Positions 1-9,455 are shown, numbered from the stretch's first letter. The stretch is DNA of 42,007 nucleotides from Magnetococcales bacterium (GCA_015228815.1 JADGCV010000014.1:1-42007); one strand, 5' to 3'. Notes: generated from the letters alone by a model not told the origin. Numbers and translations: made by a program.

Positions 1-71
1 CCATCTTGGCCCATTTCGAGGCCGTTGGGAACGGGGCGGACCATACCATTAGACCCCTTTTTTCTTTCAAT
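1..71. repeat. Right end of a dispersed terminal-inverted-repeat element (copy R1)
   Basis: This segment is the exact reverse complement of 6920-6990. It ends outward with the family terminus ATTGAAAGAAAAAAGGGGTC (read on the minus strand), so the body of the element lies to the left of the window. It is the downstream flank of alr. The T-rich run after the G/C-rich part could also help terminate transcription, but no strong hairpin is visible in the part that is present. Confidence 0.8.
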
Positions 72-76
72 AATTT

Positions 77-1150
77 TTATTTTTTTCTATAGCGGCGCCT
101 GATTCTGTTTCCCAGATTGCAAAGAATTTCATAGTTGCTTTTTTCACTCCAACAAGCGACATCTTCCGCCAAAATTTCTTCATCGCCGCAGCGACCGATC
201 AGAATCACCCGATCCCCCACCCGCACATCTGGAATGCCCGTGACATCCACCGTCGTCATGTCCATGCTGACCCGTCCAACAATGGGGGCGCGCTGTCCCT
301 TGATCAGGACATACCCGCGGTTGGACATCCGGGTGGAAAGGCCATCGGCATACCCCATGGCGATCACGGCGATGTGCATGCCCGCCTCGCTGCGAAAAGT
401 CCGGGAATAACCGACCGCTTCCCCCTTCCCGATCTTCTTGACCTGAATGATCCGACTCGACAGACGCAAGGCGGGAATCAAATCCTTGTCCGTTTCCCGA
501 AAAGGGGTTACCCCCAACAATGCCAATCCCGGACGAACCATGGCACAATGACTGTCGGAAAAAATCATGGTGGCGGCACTGTTGGCCATGGACACCTCAT
601 GACAATCCGCCACCTCCTTGACCCGCCGCAATTGCCGATCCATCTCCTCCTCGTCCTCGTCGTTGGCGGAACTGAAATGGCTGAAAACCCCCCTGAGACG
701 AATGTTCCCGGCCTCGCGCAATTGCCGAAGTATTTTTTTTCGTTTTTTGTTGATCCCCAGACGATTCATTCCGGTATCGATCTTGAGATAACAATCGAGT
801 TTTCCCTTCCATTGCAACAGATGGGGAATGATCGTCGGTTCGAAGACCACCGGGGTCAACCGATGGTCCTGAATATCTTTCAAGGCTTCGACACACAATC
901 CGGAAAGCAGTATGATTTCAATGGACCCATTCAGGCGGCGCAACGCCAGACCTTCCTCGACGCTCGCCACACAAACCGTCCGCAATCCCGGAAGGACCTT
1001 CACGATCGCCTCGATCCCCAGACCATAGGCATCCGCCTTCAAGACCGGGGCGATTCGCACCCCCTCCCCGGCCCGATGTTGCAGCAGCAGATAATTTTGC
1101 CTGATGGCATCCAGATCGATCCGCAGACAGGCACGACGATAATTTTTCAT
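77..1150 (-). CDS. alr: Alanine racemase
   Basis: A PLP-dependent racemase that makes D-alanine for peptidoglycan in the cytoplasm. The 357-residue length is normal for the family. The N-terminal TIM barrel carries the PLP lysine in APVLKADAYGLG (Lys38). The other catalytic base is the tyrosine of GEAVGYSRTF (Tyr248). MDMTTVDVT lies in the C-terminal beta domain. The start codon overlaps the dnaB stop in an ATGA arrangement, so it is probably translationally coupled as the last gene of the mnmG-rsmG-parA-parB-dnaB-alr operon. The pairing of dnaB with alr is common in proteobacteria. Nothing is truncated. Copy R1 of a dispersed repeat begins within a few bases downstream. Confidence 0.96.
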   Translation of the reverse strand: MKNYRRACLRIDLDAIRQNYLLLQHRAGEGVRIAPVLKADAYGLGIEAIVKVLPGLRTVCVASVEEGLALRRLNGSIEIILLSGLCVEALKDIQDHRLTPVVFEPTIIPHLLQWKGKLDCYLKIDTGMNRLGINKKRKKILRQLREAGNIRLRGVFSHFSSANDEDEEEMDRQLRRVKEVADCHEVSMANSAATMIFSDSHCAMVRPGLALLGVTPFRETDKDLIPALRLSSRIIQVKKIGKGEAVGYSRTFRSEAGMHIAVIAMGYADGLSTRMSNRGYVLIKGQRAPIVGRVSMDMTTVDVTGIPDVRVGDRVILIGRCGDEEILAEDVACWSEKSNYEILCNLGNRIRRRYRKK

Positions 1151-2496
1151 GGATTGAATTCCCTGTCTTCCAGGTTGTCGAAACGGGTAAATTTGTTGAC
1201 AAACGCCAACTTGACGATTCCAACCGGTCCGTTGCGATGTTTGGCGATGATCACTTCTCCCAATCCCTGAAGACTGGGATCATCTTTTTTGTAGTATTCC
1301 TCGCGATGGATGAACATGACCACGTCGGCATCCTGTTCGATGGAACCCGATTCGCGCAAATCCGACAGGATTGGTTTTTTATCGGGACGGTCCTCGACCT
1401 TGCGCGACAATTGCGACAGGGCGAGTACGGGAATATTGATTTCCTTGGCGATCCGTTTCAATCCCTGGGAAATGTTCGTGATCTCCTGCACCCGGTTTTC
1501 CATCCCCTCCTCGCCGCGCATCAATTGCAGATAATCCAGGACGATCAATTGAATGTTGCGTTCTTTTTTCAGTCGGCGCGCCCGCGCCAACAGGGCATGG
1601 ATCGACAGGGCGGGTGTATCGTCGATGTAGATGGCGGTTTTGGACAGACGATCGGCGGTGGAAGTCAGTTTTTCGTACTCTTCATCCCTGAGCATGCCCG
1701 AACGCAGATTGTGGGCATCGATGCGACCGACCGACGAGATCATCCGCGAGACAATCTGTTCCCGGGACATCTCCAGCGAGAAGATCCCCACCGGACAGTC
1801 CCCCGACATGGCGGCATTGACGGCAATATTGATGGCAAAGGCCGTTTTTCCCATCGAAGGGCGACCCGCCAGGATCAACAGATCCGAGGGTTGCATCCCC
1901 GAGAGCATCTGATCCAGACGGGTAAACCCCGTGGTCACCCCGGTGACCCCCTTGCGCTCCGACATCAGCCGTTCCACCTTGGCGATGAACGGCATGAGGA
2001 TCGATTTCATGGTGCCGTAGCTGGATTGCCTTGACTTGAACTGATCACCGACATTGAAGACACGGCCCTCGACTTCATCGAGAAACGAATTGATGTCAAC
2101 CTTTTCGGCAAGAATTTTTTCGTTGATCTCCTTGAGTTCGTCGGTCAGAAAACGAAGAATTCTTTTTTCTTTCAGGATTTTGATATAGGAACCGATATTG
2201 TACGAGGAGGGGGCCGATTCGATCAGGCTCAGGATGTAGAGTTTCAGTTCTTTTTCCGCCTCCCCGGTGCGTCCCATTCGCGCCACGAGGGTCACCGCAT
2301 CGACAAAACTTTCCTTTTCGATGGCCTGAAATATTTCCCGATAGAGTTCCTGGTTCAAGGGGACGAAAAAGTCGTCAGCGGTCAATTCGCCGGTGATGGT
2401 GTCAAAATTGGTGTTGTCCATCAGCAACGAACCGAGCACCGATTTTTCGACACTCAGCGAAAACAGGCGTTCCAGCCGCGCATCCTGTTCATCCAT
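1147..2496 (-). CDS. dnaB: Replicative DNA helicase DnaB
   Basis: The hexameric 5'-3' helicase that unwinds the chromosome at the replication fork. The 449-residue protein has the primase-interacting N-terminal domain (about residues 10-150), a linker, and the RecA-like motor. Walker A is GRPSMGKT at residues 211-218; Walker B and neighbouring segments include LIVLDYLQLM and the loop around SDLRESGSIEQDAD. The sequence looks complete and carries no intein, which is worth stating because dnaB is a frequent intein host. It starts 6 nt after the parB stop and overlaps alr by 4 nt, placing it in the partition operon. Confidence 0.97.
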   Translation of the reverse strand: MDEQDARLERLFSLSVEKSVLGSLLMDNTNFDTITGELTADDFFVPLNQELYREIFQAIEKESFVDAVTLVARMGRTGEAEKELKLYILSLIESAPSSYNIGSYIKILKEKRILRFLTDELKEINEKILAEKVDINSFLDEVEGRVFNVGDQFKSRQSSYGTMKSILMPFIAKVERLMSERKGVTGVTTGFTRLDQMLSGMQPSDLLILAGRPSMGKTAFAINIAVNAAMSGDCPVGIFSLEMSREQIVSRMISSVGRIDAHNLRSGMLRDEEYEKLTSTADRLSKTAIYIDDTPALSIHALLARARRLKKERNIQLIVLDYLQLMRGEEGMENRVQEITNISQGLKRIAKEINIPVLALSQLSRKVEDRPDKKPILSDLRESGSIEQDADVVMFIHREEYYKKDDPSLQGLGEVIIAKHRNGPVGIVKLAFVNKFTRFDNLEDREFNP

Positions 2497-2502
2497 GGTT
2501 CA

Positions 2503-3582
2503 TCATCCGGAAATGGTCACATTTTGCAGCGCATCGACGAGGCGTTGCAGGGTTTCATCGTCGTCGCACTCGAAAACGACCCTCCGTTTTCCTCCCGACC
2601 TTTGGAACGTCATCCGTATGCCAAACCGGCGACCAAGATGATCCAACGATGCGACATAGGGAGGTGGTGACGTCATGGCATCGGCATCCGGCAGTTGCAA
2701 TGGAGGTAGTTCCTCGACGACGGATGCTGGTGGTGCAATGGTTGCCTGTTCCAGGGGTTTATGATCGGAAGATTCCGGATCGGAGGATTCGGAAACGAAA
2801 GATTCAAGGTCGGGAGTGTCGGAACCGGAACCTTCAGGATCGGGGGGGGATGCGGCGGAAATGATCGCCCCATCGGCAACGGGCGCCAATGATTCCGTCG
2901 TTTTGCCACCCATCAATCGTTCGACCTCGCGTACCGAAAGATTTTCCCGAATGATTCTGGCGACGGTTTCTTCGAGAAACGGTTCGTCATCGATCCGGGC
3001 GATCAAGGCCCGGGCGTGTCCGGCGCTGATCCGCCCCTCTTCAAGATGTTGCAGAATCGAGGGTGGAAGTTTCAAAATACGCAGAATGTTGCTTACCGCC
3101 ATACGGCTTTTTCCCACCGAATCACCGATCTGCTTGTGGGAATAATTGTATTCGTTGACCAGGCGTTCAAAAGCGCGGGCCAATTCCACCGGGTTGAGGT
3201 CTTCCCGTTGTATGTTTTCCAGCAGGGAGATTTCCAGGGTTTCGGCATCGTTCAAATCCTTCTCGATGACGGGAATCTCGCGCAGGCCGGCGATCCGGGC
3301 GGCACGCCAGCGGCGTTCGCCGGCGATGATCTGATGGGTCCCGTCCGCCAGTTTGCGCACGAGTACCGGTTGCAACATCCCTTTTTCCTTCAGGGAGTTG
3401 GCCAGTTCGAGCAATTTTTCTTCATCGAAAAAGCGGCGCGGTTGATTCATGTTGGGACTGATGCGGTCGATGGGAAGGGTTGATGGTTCCCGCGTCCGTC
3501 CAAGCCCCATTCCCATCCCTTCCTCTCCCAGAAGGGAACCCAAACCACGTCCCAATCGACTTGAAGGTGCCGTCATCGTCAT
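2503..3582 (-). CDS. parB: Chromosome-partitioning protein ParB
   Basis: A CTPase and DNA clamp that loads at parS sites and, with ParA, segregates the chromosome origin. The start was placed at the ATG at 3582, which overlaps the parA stop as ATGA, rather than at a longer upstream start. It is followed by the typical LGRGLGSLLGEE N-terminus. The 359-residue protein then has the ParB/Srx CTP-binding region (IAGERRWRAARIAG), the parS-binding helix-turn-helix (SHKQIGDSVGKSRMAVSNILR), an acidic Ser/Asp/Glu/Pro-rich linker and a C-terminal dimerisation domain. The linker is longer and more repetitive (SDPESSD-like) than in many homologues. A candidate target site is at 17367-17382. Confidence 0.96.
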   Translation of the reverse strand: MTMTAPSSRLGRGLGSLLGEEGMGMGLGRTREPSTLPIDRISPNMNQPRRFFDEEKLLELANSLKEKGMLQPVLVRKLADGTHQIIAGERRWRAARIAGLREIPVIEKDLNDAETLEISLLENIQREDLNPVELARAFERLVNEYNYSHKQIGDSVGKSRMAVSNILRILKLPPSILQHLEEGRISAGHARALIARIDDEPFLEETVARIIRENLSVREVERLMGGKTTESLAPVADGAIISAASPPDPEGSGSDTPDLESFVSESSDPESSDHKPLEQATIAPPASVVEELPPLQLPDADAMTSPPPYVASLDHLGRRFGIRMTFQRSGGKRRVVFECDDDETLQRLVDALQNVTISG

Positions 3583-4349
3583 CCCCTGTTCGTCGCGATC
3601 AGATGCAACGCGATGTCCTTGAACTGTCTGGAGGCCACCCCCCAGGGGTTGTAACAAACCCCCGGTTTGAAATGGCTCGGCGCCATGTTGACCTGATGAT
3701 CATAATCGATGGTCCAGGCAGCCACGGGTTGCGCCAGCCGATTCTTGAATTCCGTGATGAACGCTTTTTTTTCCTCGGATCCATCAAACATGTTGAACAA
3801 AATGGCCTCCAGGGAAATGGTTTTGCCAAAATGATGGTTGATCCGTTCGATGGTATCCCGGGTTTGGACAAAACCTTCGATGGAAAAAAATTCGCATTGC
3901 ACGGGAACGATCACCCCGTCGCAGGCGACGAGGGCATTGAGGGTCAGGAGTCCCAGGGAGGGGGGACAGTCGAACAAAACAAACTCGAACCCATCCCTAT
4001 GGGACGCCAGGGCCTGTTGCAACACCTGTTCGCGACGCGGGTGGCCGACCAGTTCGATTTCCGCCCCCACCAGATCGGTGTCGGCCATGATGAACTGGAA
4101 CCAGGGGACATGAATCGTCCGCAAGACCGAGGGGAAGGATTGCGCTCCCGACAACAGGTGATAGATGGTCCCAAGGCCCTGATCCTTGCCGACTCCGAGG
4201 GTGGTGGTGGCATTGCCCTGGGGATCCAGGTCCACCAACAATGTTTTGGCTCCCGCCGCCGCCAGGCAGACGGCAAGATTGACGGCGCAGGTCGTTTTTC
4301 CGACCCCCCCTTTGCGATTGATCACCGCAAGCGTTCGGCTCAAGGGCAT
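3579..4349 (-). CDS. parA: Chromosome-partitioning ATPase ParA (Soj family)
   Basis: A Walker-type ATPase that binds DNA nonspecifically and moves ParB-parS complexes. The 256-residue protein starts directly at the ATPase core, with the deviant Walker A motif KGGVGKTT at residues 13-20, and later has LFDCPPSLGLLTLNAL, the Walker B region. The absence of an N-terminal helix-turn-helix marks it as the chromosomal, Soj-like type rather than a plasmid P1-type ParA. It overlaps rsmG by about 10 nt upstream and parB by 4 nt downstream, which indicates one transcript. Confidence 0.96.
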   Translation of the reverse strand: MPLSRTLAVINRKGGVGKTTCAVNLAVCLAAAGAKTLLVDLDPQGNATTTLGVGKDQGLGTIYHLLSGAQSFPSVLRTIHVPWFQFIMADTDLVGAEIELVGHPRREQVLQQALASHRDGFEFVLFDCPPSLGLLTLNALVACDGVIVPVQCEFFSIEGFVQTRDTIERINHHFGKTISLEAILFNMFDGSEEKKAFITEFKNRLAQPVAAWTIDYDHQVNMAPSHFKPGVCYNPWGVASRQFKDIALHLIATNRG

Positions 4350-4969
4350 TTCCCCTTTTTTCTGGTCAAGGCGATGATTCGATTGCCCGTCATGACCTCC
4401 TCGTACAGGATTTTCGGTGGTTCATAGGAGGCGGAGATTTGATCCTGCAAAAATTTCTCCTGTTCCAGGGCATGATTTTTTCCCTTGAAGGTCAGATAGG
4501 TCCCTCCAGGGGCCAACAAGGGGAGCGCCTCGTTCGCACCAAGGATCAAATCGCCAAGACCGCGACTGATGACGGTATCGAATTCCATCGGGATCACCCG
4601 GGCCGCCTGGCCGGCCGTTCCGTGAAAGGTCGCAACATTTTTCAATCCGATCAGGGCGATGACATGGTTGAGAAATCGTATCCGCTTCTTGCGGGGTTCG
4701 ATCAGACGAAGATGTTCGATTCCCTGGGCCAACAGGGCCACCACCATTCCCGGCAAACCTGCTCCCGAGCCGATGTCGGCCAGGTATTTTGTGGCATGAA
4801 GATGCTCCAGGAGGAGTGCGCCATCGCGAAAGTGCCGGTCATAAAGGGTTTCCCGGGTGCATGGGCCGATCAGGTTATAGGTTTTCGACCATTGCAGCAA
4901 CTCCCCGGCATAAAGGTCCAAACGCCTGCACGTTTCGGGGTCAAAACGATGATGAGGAAATCTTTCCAT
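4340..4969 (-). CDS. rsmG: 16S rRNA m7G527 methyltransferase
   Basis: Uses S-adenosylmethionine to methylate N7 of G527 in 16S rRNA. The SAM-binding motif is LADIGSGAGLPGMVVALL, preceded by the conserved LLQWSKTYNLIG segment near the N-terminus. The chosen start, MERFPHHRFD, gives 209 residues, the usual size. An upstream in-frame ATG at 4996 would begin inside repeat copy R2, so it is less likely. No strong Shine-Dalgarno sequence is visible for either start. The gene lies between mnmG and parA, the classic gidA-gidB-parA order near replication origins. Confidence 0.94.
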   Translation of the reverse strand: MERFPHHRFDPETCRRLDLYAGELLQWSKTYNLIGPCTRETLYDRHFRDGALLLEHLHATKYLADIGSGAGLPGMVVALLAQGIEHLRLIEPRKKRIRFLNHVIALIGLKNVATFHGTAGQAARVIPMEFDTVISRGLGDLILGANEALPLLAPGGTYLTFKGKNHALEQEKFLQDQISASYEPPKILYEEVMTGNRIIALTRKKGKCP

Positions 4970-4985
4970 GGCGTGGGAAACAATA

Positions 4986-5056
4986 TTCAAAACCAAAACC
5001 CTGGGGGCAATCCCCCGTCATTCCCTGCTACGGCGGGAACCCCTTTTTTTTCAATA
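4986..5056. repeat. Dispersed repeat end, variant with extra hairpin (copy R2)
   Basis: This carries the family hairpin CTGGGGG-CAAT-CCCCC and the T-run terminus, but has an additional GTCATTCCC...GGCGGGAAC hairpin inserted between them. The same variant occurs, in the opposite orientation, at 24000-24096. It sits in the short gap between mnmG and rsmG, inside an operon, and abuts the rsmG start region. The inner boundary is unclear. Confidence 0.7.
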
Positions 5057-5070
5057 ACTATTCATGAGTT

Positions 5071-6894
5071 TCAACGTTTCAGGCGCAAATGGATCAACAG
5101 ATTGGAGATGGCGGCACTCGTCATTCCGGGAATTCGTTCCGCCTGTCCCAAGGTTTCCGGTTGAACCCGGTTCAATTTTTCCCGGACTTCCGTGGACAAT
5201 CCCGCCACCTGCCACCAATCCATGCCCCTGGGTATCCGAATCGCATCCAGACGCCGATCCTGCCGCAAACTTTCCTTCACTTTTTCCCAATAGCCACCAT
5301 AATGACAATCATTCATCACAAACGCCCGCACGTCGCCTGGAATATCTCCCAAACCGAATTCTTCCAGCAGCGATTCCTTGTCGCAATCCGCCACCGCCAA
5401 CCATTGCAGTCCTGTCTTGCGCCCTCCTCCCGCCACCGGGCGTTCCGACAGTGTTTCCAGGCGTTGTCGTACCTTTTGAATCATTTCCTGTTTGGCATTG
5501 AAGCGTTGCCAACGCTCTTCATCCACCAGACCCAAACGTCGCCCCAGGGGGGTCAAACGCTCATCGGCATTGTCAGGCCGCAACAGGATGCGCGCTTCGG
5601 CGCGGGAAGTAAACATGCGGTAGGGTTCGTCCACGCCGCGCGTGACAAGATCATCGATCATCACGCCGATGTAGGAGGATTTGCGATCGAGCACCACCGG
5701 ATCGCGACCACCCAGCCTGAGCCAGGCATTGATGCCCGCCATCAATCCCTGGGCTGCCGCCTCCTCATAACCGGTTGTACCGTTGATTTGTCCCGCGGTA
5801 AACAATCCGCCGATCCCCTTGACCTCCAACGACGGATAAAGGCTCATGGGATTGAGGGCGTCGTACTCGATCGCATAGCCAGGACGGGTAAAGCGTGCCT
5901 GTTCCAAACCGGGAATGGAATGAACCACGGCCTTTTGAACTGCCAGGGGGAGGCTCGTGGAAATACCGTTGGGGTAGATTTCCGGGGAATCCAATCCTTC
6001 GGGTTCGAGGAACAGGGTATGTTCCGACCGATCGGGAAATTTGTTGATCTTGTCTTCGATCGAAGGGCAATAGCGCGGGCCGATTCCCTGGATCTGACCG
6101 TTGAACAATGGCGCCTGATCGATATTGTCGCGAATGATCCGTGCCGTTTGCGCCGTCGTCCGCGTCAGATGGCACCGGGTCTGTGGCAAAAAAGGGACCT
6201 TGTGCAGAAACGAAAACATTTCCGGCAAATGGTCGCCCTCCTGCGGTTCGGTCCGGGTCCAGTCGATGGAGGCGGCATGCAACCGGGGTGGGGTTCCGGT
6301 TTTCAGCCGCATCATATCCAGACCCATGGCGCGAAGATGTTGGCTCAGGGCATTGCTTGGGGCGTCCCCCAGGCGACCGCTGTCAAACTGGTGGCTTCCG
6401 ATATGGGCCTTGCCTGCCAGAAACGTCCCGGTTGTCAGAACCACTGCCCGGGCCGTGAATTCCAATCCCTGGGTCAAGGCGACTCCGGCAACTTCTCCAC
6501 CCTGACCCGGAAGAATTCGCGCCACCTCTCCCTGAAACAGGGAAAGCCATTGAAGTTTTCCCAGTATTCCCAGGGCGTTGCGACGATAGAATCCCTTGTC
6601 CATCTGGCCGCGGTGTCCACGCACCGCCGGTCCTTTGCGCCGGTTCAGGAGACGAAAATGGATTGCCGAGCGATCGGCGATGGTGGCCATGATCCCTCCC
6701 ATGGCGTCGATTTCGCGGACGATATGTCCCTTGCCGATGCCACCGATGGCGGGATTGCAGGAGAGGGCGCCGATGGTATCGATGTTTTGGGTGATCAGCA
6801 GGGTATGGGCGCCAAGACGGGCAGCGGCATGTGCCGCCTCGATTCCCGCGTGACCGCCGCCGACCACAATGATTTCAAAATCACCGAAGCTCAT
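5071..6894 (-). CDS. mnmG: tRNA uridine-5-carboxymethylaminomethyl modification enzyme MnmG (GidA)
   Basis: FAD- and folate-dependent enzyme that, with MnmE, installs cmnm5U at the wobble position of tRNAs. The 607-residue protein has the N-terminal dinucleotide-binding motif VVGGGHAGIEAA (about residues 10-21), the GidA signature CNPAIGGIGKGHIVREIDAMGG and the helical C-terminal domain that binds MnmE and tRNA. Length and both ends look complete. It is the first gene of the partition operon. The promoter should lie between 6895 and 7091, but most of that space is occupied by repeat copy R3, so expression may depend on sequence within or next to the repeat. No mnmE is in the window. Confidence 0.97.
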   Translation of the reverse strand: MSFGDFEIIVVGGGHAGIEAAHAAARLGAHTLLITQNIDTIGALSCNPAIGGIGKGHIVREIDAMGGIMATIADRSAIHFRLLNRRKGPAVRGHRGQMDKGFYRRNALGILGKLQWLSLFQGEVARILPGQGGEVAGVALTQGLEFTARAVVLTTGTFLAGKAHIGSHQFDSGRLGDAPSNALSQHLRAMGLDMMRLKTGTPPRLHAASIDWTRTEPQEGDHLPEMFSFLHKVPFLPQTRCHLTRTTAQTARIIRDNIDQAPLFNGQIQGIGPRYCPSIEDKINKFPDRSEHTLFLEPEGLDSPEIYPNGISTSLPLAVQKAVVHSIPGLEQARFTRPGYAIEYDALNPMSLYPSLEVKGIGGLFTAGQINGTTGYEEAAAQGLMAGINAWLRLGGRDPVVLDRKSSYIGVMIDDLVTRGVDEPYRMFTSRAEARILLRPDNADERLTPLGRRLGLVDEERWQRFNAKQEMIQKVRQRLETLSERPVAGGGRKTGLQWLAVADCDKESLLEEFGLGDIPGDVRAFVMNDCHYGGYWEKVKESLRQDRRLDAIRIPRGMDWWQVAGLSTEVREKLNRVQPETLGQAERIPGMTSAAISNLLIHLRLKR

Positions 6895-6919
6895 GGTTCA
6901 TCGAAGTACGGGTTCAATG

Positions 6920-7056
6920 ATTGAAAGAAAAAAGGGGTCTAATGGTATGGTCCGCCCCGTTCCCAACGGCCTCGAAATGGGCCAAGATGGATTTCAGTCA
7001 ACCATCAAACAGAGAACGGAGCGAACCATACCATTAGACCCCTTTTTTCTTTCAAT
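6920..7056. repeat. Short complete MITE-like element with 32-bp terminal inverted repeats (copy R3)
   Basis: The left arm 6920-6951 and right arm 7025-7056 are perfect 32-bp inverted repeats beginning ATTGAAAGAAAAAAGGGGTC; similarity continues imperfectly a few bases inward. About 73 bp lie between the arms and contain no ORF. The first 71 bp are repeated exactly, inverted, at 1-71. It lies between topA and mnmG, both transcribed leftward, so it forms part of the mnmG upstream region. No clear target-site duplication is visible. Confidence 0.85.
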
Positions 7057-7091
7057 AGTCTCGATCCGGGGAAGTACCTTTTTTCTTTCAC

Positions 7092-9455
7092 TTATGAAAG
7101 CTCGGAATCACTCTCCGGAGTTTCCTGTTTTTCCCGATAATCACACCCTTCACGAACACACAAATGTTCGACACCCCAACGTTTGGTGATTTTCTCGGTC
7201 ACGAATGGAGCGGCACATCTGGGACAGGGAATGGCGATCGGCTTGTTCCACAAGGCATTTTTGCATTCCGGATAGGCGGAACAGGAATAAAAAATCTTGC
7301 CACGGCGCGATTTTTTCTCCAGAAACTGCCCCTTTCCACACAAAGGACAGGTCACCCCGGTAGATTTTGGTTTTTCCAGCGGCTGGTTGTTGCGACACTC
7401 GGGATAGCCGCTGCACGCCAGAAACTTGCCGAACCGCCCCTCCTTGATCAACATGGGTTTGCCGCATTTTTCACATTTTTCCTGCGAAACCTCCGGCTCC
7501 GCCCGAACCTCGTCGCTGGCGCCGTCTTTTTTGATGTTGCGCGTAAAACGACACTCGGGATAATTGGAGCAGGCGAAAAACTTGCCAAACCGCCCCAGTT
7601 TGATCAACAAAGGCTGGGAACACTCAGGACAGGTTTCATTGGTGGTCTCCGAGGTGAAATCGGCACGGCTGGTGGTTTTTTCCTTGTCCTGAACCTGGAC
7701 GATGAACGGATTCCAAAAACTTTTAAGAAGTGGCACCCACTCCTTTTCGCCCCTGGAGATGGCATCCAGATCGTCTTCAAGATGGGCCGTGAAATGAAAA
7801 TCGACATAGCGGTTGAAATGTTCCACCAGAAACCGATTGACCACCATGCCGACATCCTCGGGAAAAAACTTTTTGCTCTCCAAACGGACATAACCGCGAT
7901 CCTGAAGCGTCGTCATGGTCGGAGCATAGGTCGAGGGACGCCCAATGCCATAGCTTTCCAGGGCCTTGACGAGGGTCGCTTCGGTATAGCGTGGCGGGGG
8001 TTCGGTGAAGTGTTGCAGGGGTTCGATGCGCTGCATCGACAAGGTTTCCCCTTTTTCGAGGGGCGGCAACATGCCCCGGTCCTCTTCCTCCTCGTTGCGG
8101 TCCTGGGCCGACACTTCATCGCGTCCCTCCAGGTAGACCTTCATGTACCCGGGAAAACGAACCGAGGAACCGGTAGCGCGAAACCGATACGGGGCCTCGG
8201 GAGAGGAAGAACCAACCGACAGGGTTGCCGCGACATTGTCGATTTCAGCATCGGCCATCTGACAGGCCACGGTCCGTTTCCAGATCAATTCGTAGAGACG
8301 AAACAGATCTTTTTCCAGTGAATGACGCAGCTTGTCCGGAGACAGGGCAGGATTGGTAGGCCGGATCGCTTCATGGGCCTCCTGGGCATTTTTTGTCGAA
8401 GATTTGAATTTTCGTTCCGACTTGGGAAGAAATTCGCGACCAAAACGTTTTCCGACCACCTCGCGAAGCGCAGTCACCGCCTCCTGGGCCAGATTGACCG
8501 AATCGGTCCTCATGTAGGTAATCAGGCCGTAGGTATCGGCAACGCCAAGCGATTCTTCCTTGATCTCGACTCCCTCGTACAATTTTTGCGCACAGACCAT
8601 TGTTTTTTTCGCCGAAAACCCGAGCTTGCGTGACGCTTCCTGTTGCAGGGTCGAAGTGATGAAGGGGGGAGAAGGTTTGCGACGGGATTGCTTCTTTTCC
8701 AGTTCCGCGACCGTCACATCCTGTCCGGCGATGGCCCGGACAATCGCTTCGGCCTGTTCCTTGTCGGCGATGTCGAACTTGTCAAGTTTGATCCCCTGAG
8801 CCACCTGCAATCGGGCGGGAAAGGGATGGACATCCCGGGTCCCCTTTTTGGCGACCTGTGCCTCGATGCTCCAGTATTCCCGCGTTTGAAATGCCTGAAT
8901 TTCCGCTTCACGCTCGCAAACCAGGCGCAGGGCAACCGATTGCACCCGTCCCGCCGACAGGCCACGGCGCACCTTTTTCCACAAGAGGGGACTCAGATTG
9001 AACCCGACCAGATAATCCAAGGCCCGACGCGCCTGCTGGGCATTGACCAGATTCATGTCCACGTCGCGGGCATTGGCGATCGCTTCTTCGATGGCCCGCC
9101 GGGTGATTTCATGAAAGACGACCCGCTTGACCGCCTTGTTTTTCAAGCCGATCTTTTTTTCCCTGAAGACCTCGAGGACATGCCACGAAATGGCCTCTCC
9201 TTCGCGATCAGGGTCGGTGGCCAGCAATATTTCCTCGGCATCCTTGACCTCCTTGACCAGGGCGGTCACATGCTTGCCCGATTGCTTGACGACCTCGTAA
9301 TGCATGAAAAAATCGTTTTCCGGATCCACCGAACCGGTTTTCCTGGGCAGATCGCGGATATGGCCGTAGGTTGCGACCACGGAATAATCCTGTCCCAGGA
9401 ATTTGTTGATGGTTTTGGCCTTGGCAGGCGATTCGACAATGACTACGGAACGCAT
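7092..9455 (-). CDS. topA: DNA topoisomerase I (type IA)
   Basis: Relaxes negative supercoils by a single-strand break. The N-terminal TOPRIM domain starts at once (VVIVESPAKAKTINKFLG), with the acidic DPDREGEAISWH motif. The catalytic tyrosine is in GLITYMRTDSVN. The C-terminus has four C4 zinc-ribbon modules, three of them with GRFGKFFACSNYPEC-like repeats and a fourth divergent one (CPRCAAPFVTEK...CVREGC). At 787 residues it is slightly shorter than E. coli TopA but complete. The adjacent dprA on the same strand is a widely conserved neighbour. A 68-nt gap separates the two, so topA may have its own promoter. Confidence 0.97.
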   Translation of the reverse strand: MRSVVIVESPAKAKTINKFLGQDYSVVATYGHIRDLPRKTGSVDPENDFFMHYEVVKQSGKHVTALVKEVKDAEEILLATDPDREGEAISWHVLEVFREKKIGLKNKAVKRVVFHEITRRAIEEAIANARDVDMNLVNAQQARRALDYLVGFNLSPLLWKKVRRGLSAGRVQSVALRLVCEREAEIQAFQTREYWSIEAQVAKKGTRDVHPFPARLQVAQGIKLDKFDIADKEQAEAIVRAIAGQDVTVAELEKKQSRRKPSPPFITSTLQQEASRKLGFSAKKTMVCAQKLYEGVEIKEESLGVADTYGLITYMRTDSVNLAQEAVTALREVVGKRFGREFLPKSERKFKSSTKNAQEAHEAIRPTNPALSPDKLRHSLEKDLFRLYELIWKRTVACQMADAEIDNVAATLSVGSSSPEAPYRFRATGSSVRFPGYMKVYLEGRDEVSAQDRNEEEEDRGMLPPLEKGETLSMQRIEPLQHFTEPPPRYTEATLVKALESYGIGRPSTYAPTMTTLQDRGYVRLESKKFFPEDVGMVVNRFLVEHFNRYVDFHFTAHLEDDLDAISRGEKEWVPLLKSFWNPFIVQVQDKEKTTSRADFTSETTNETCPECSQPLLIKLGRFGKFFACSNYPECRFTRNIKKDGASDEVRAEPEVSQEKCEKCGKPMLIKEGRFGKFLACSGYPECRNNQPLEKPKSTGVTCPLCGKGQFLEKKSRRGKIFYSCSAYPECKNALWNKPIAIPCPRCAAPFVTEKITKRWGVEHLCVREGCDYREKQETPESDSELS

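Noticed and set aside
374-1270. A 298-codon plus-strand frame opposite alr
   Set aside because: It is a shadow of the alr frame on the opposite strand, with no start signal or recognisable domain.
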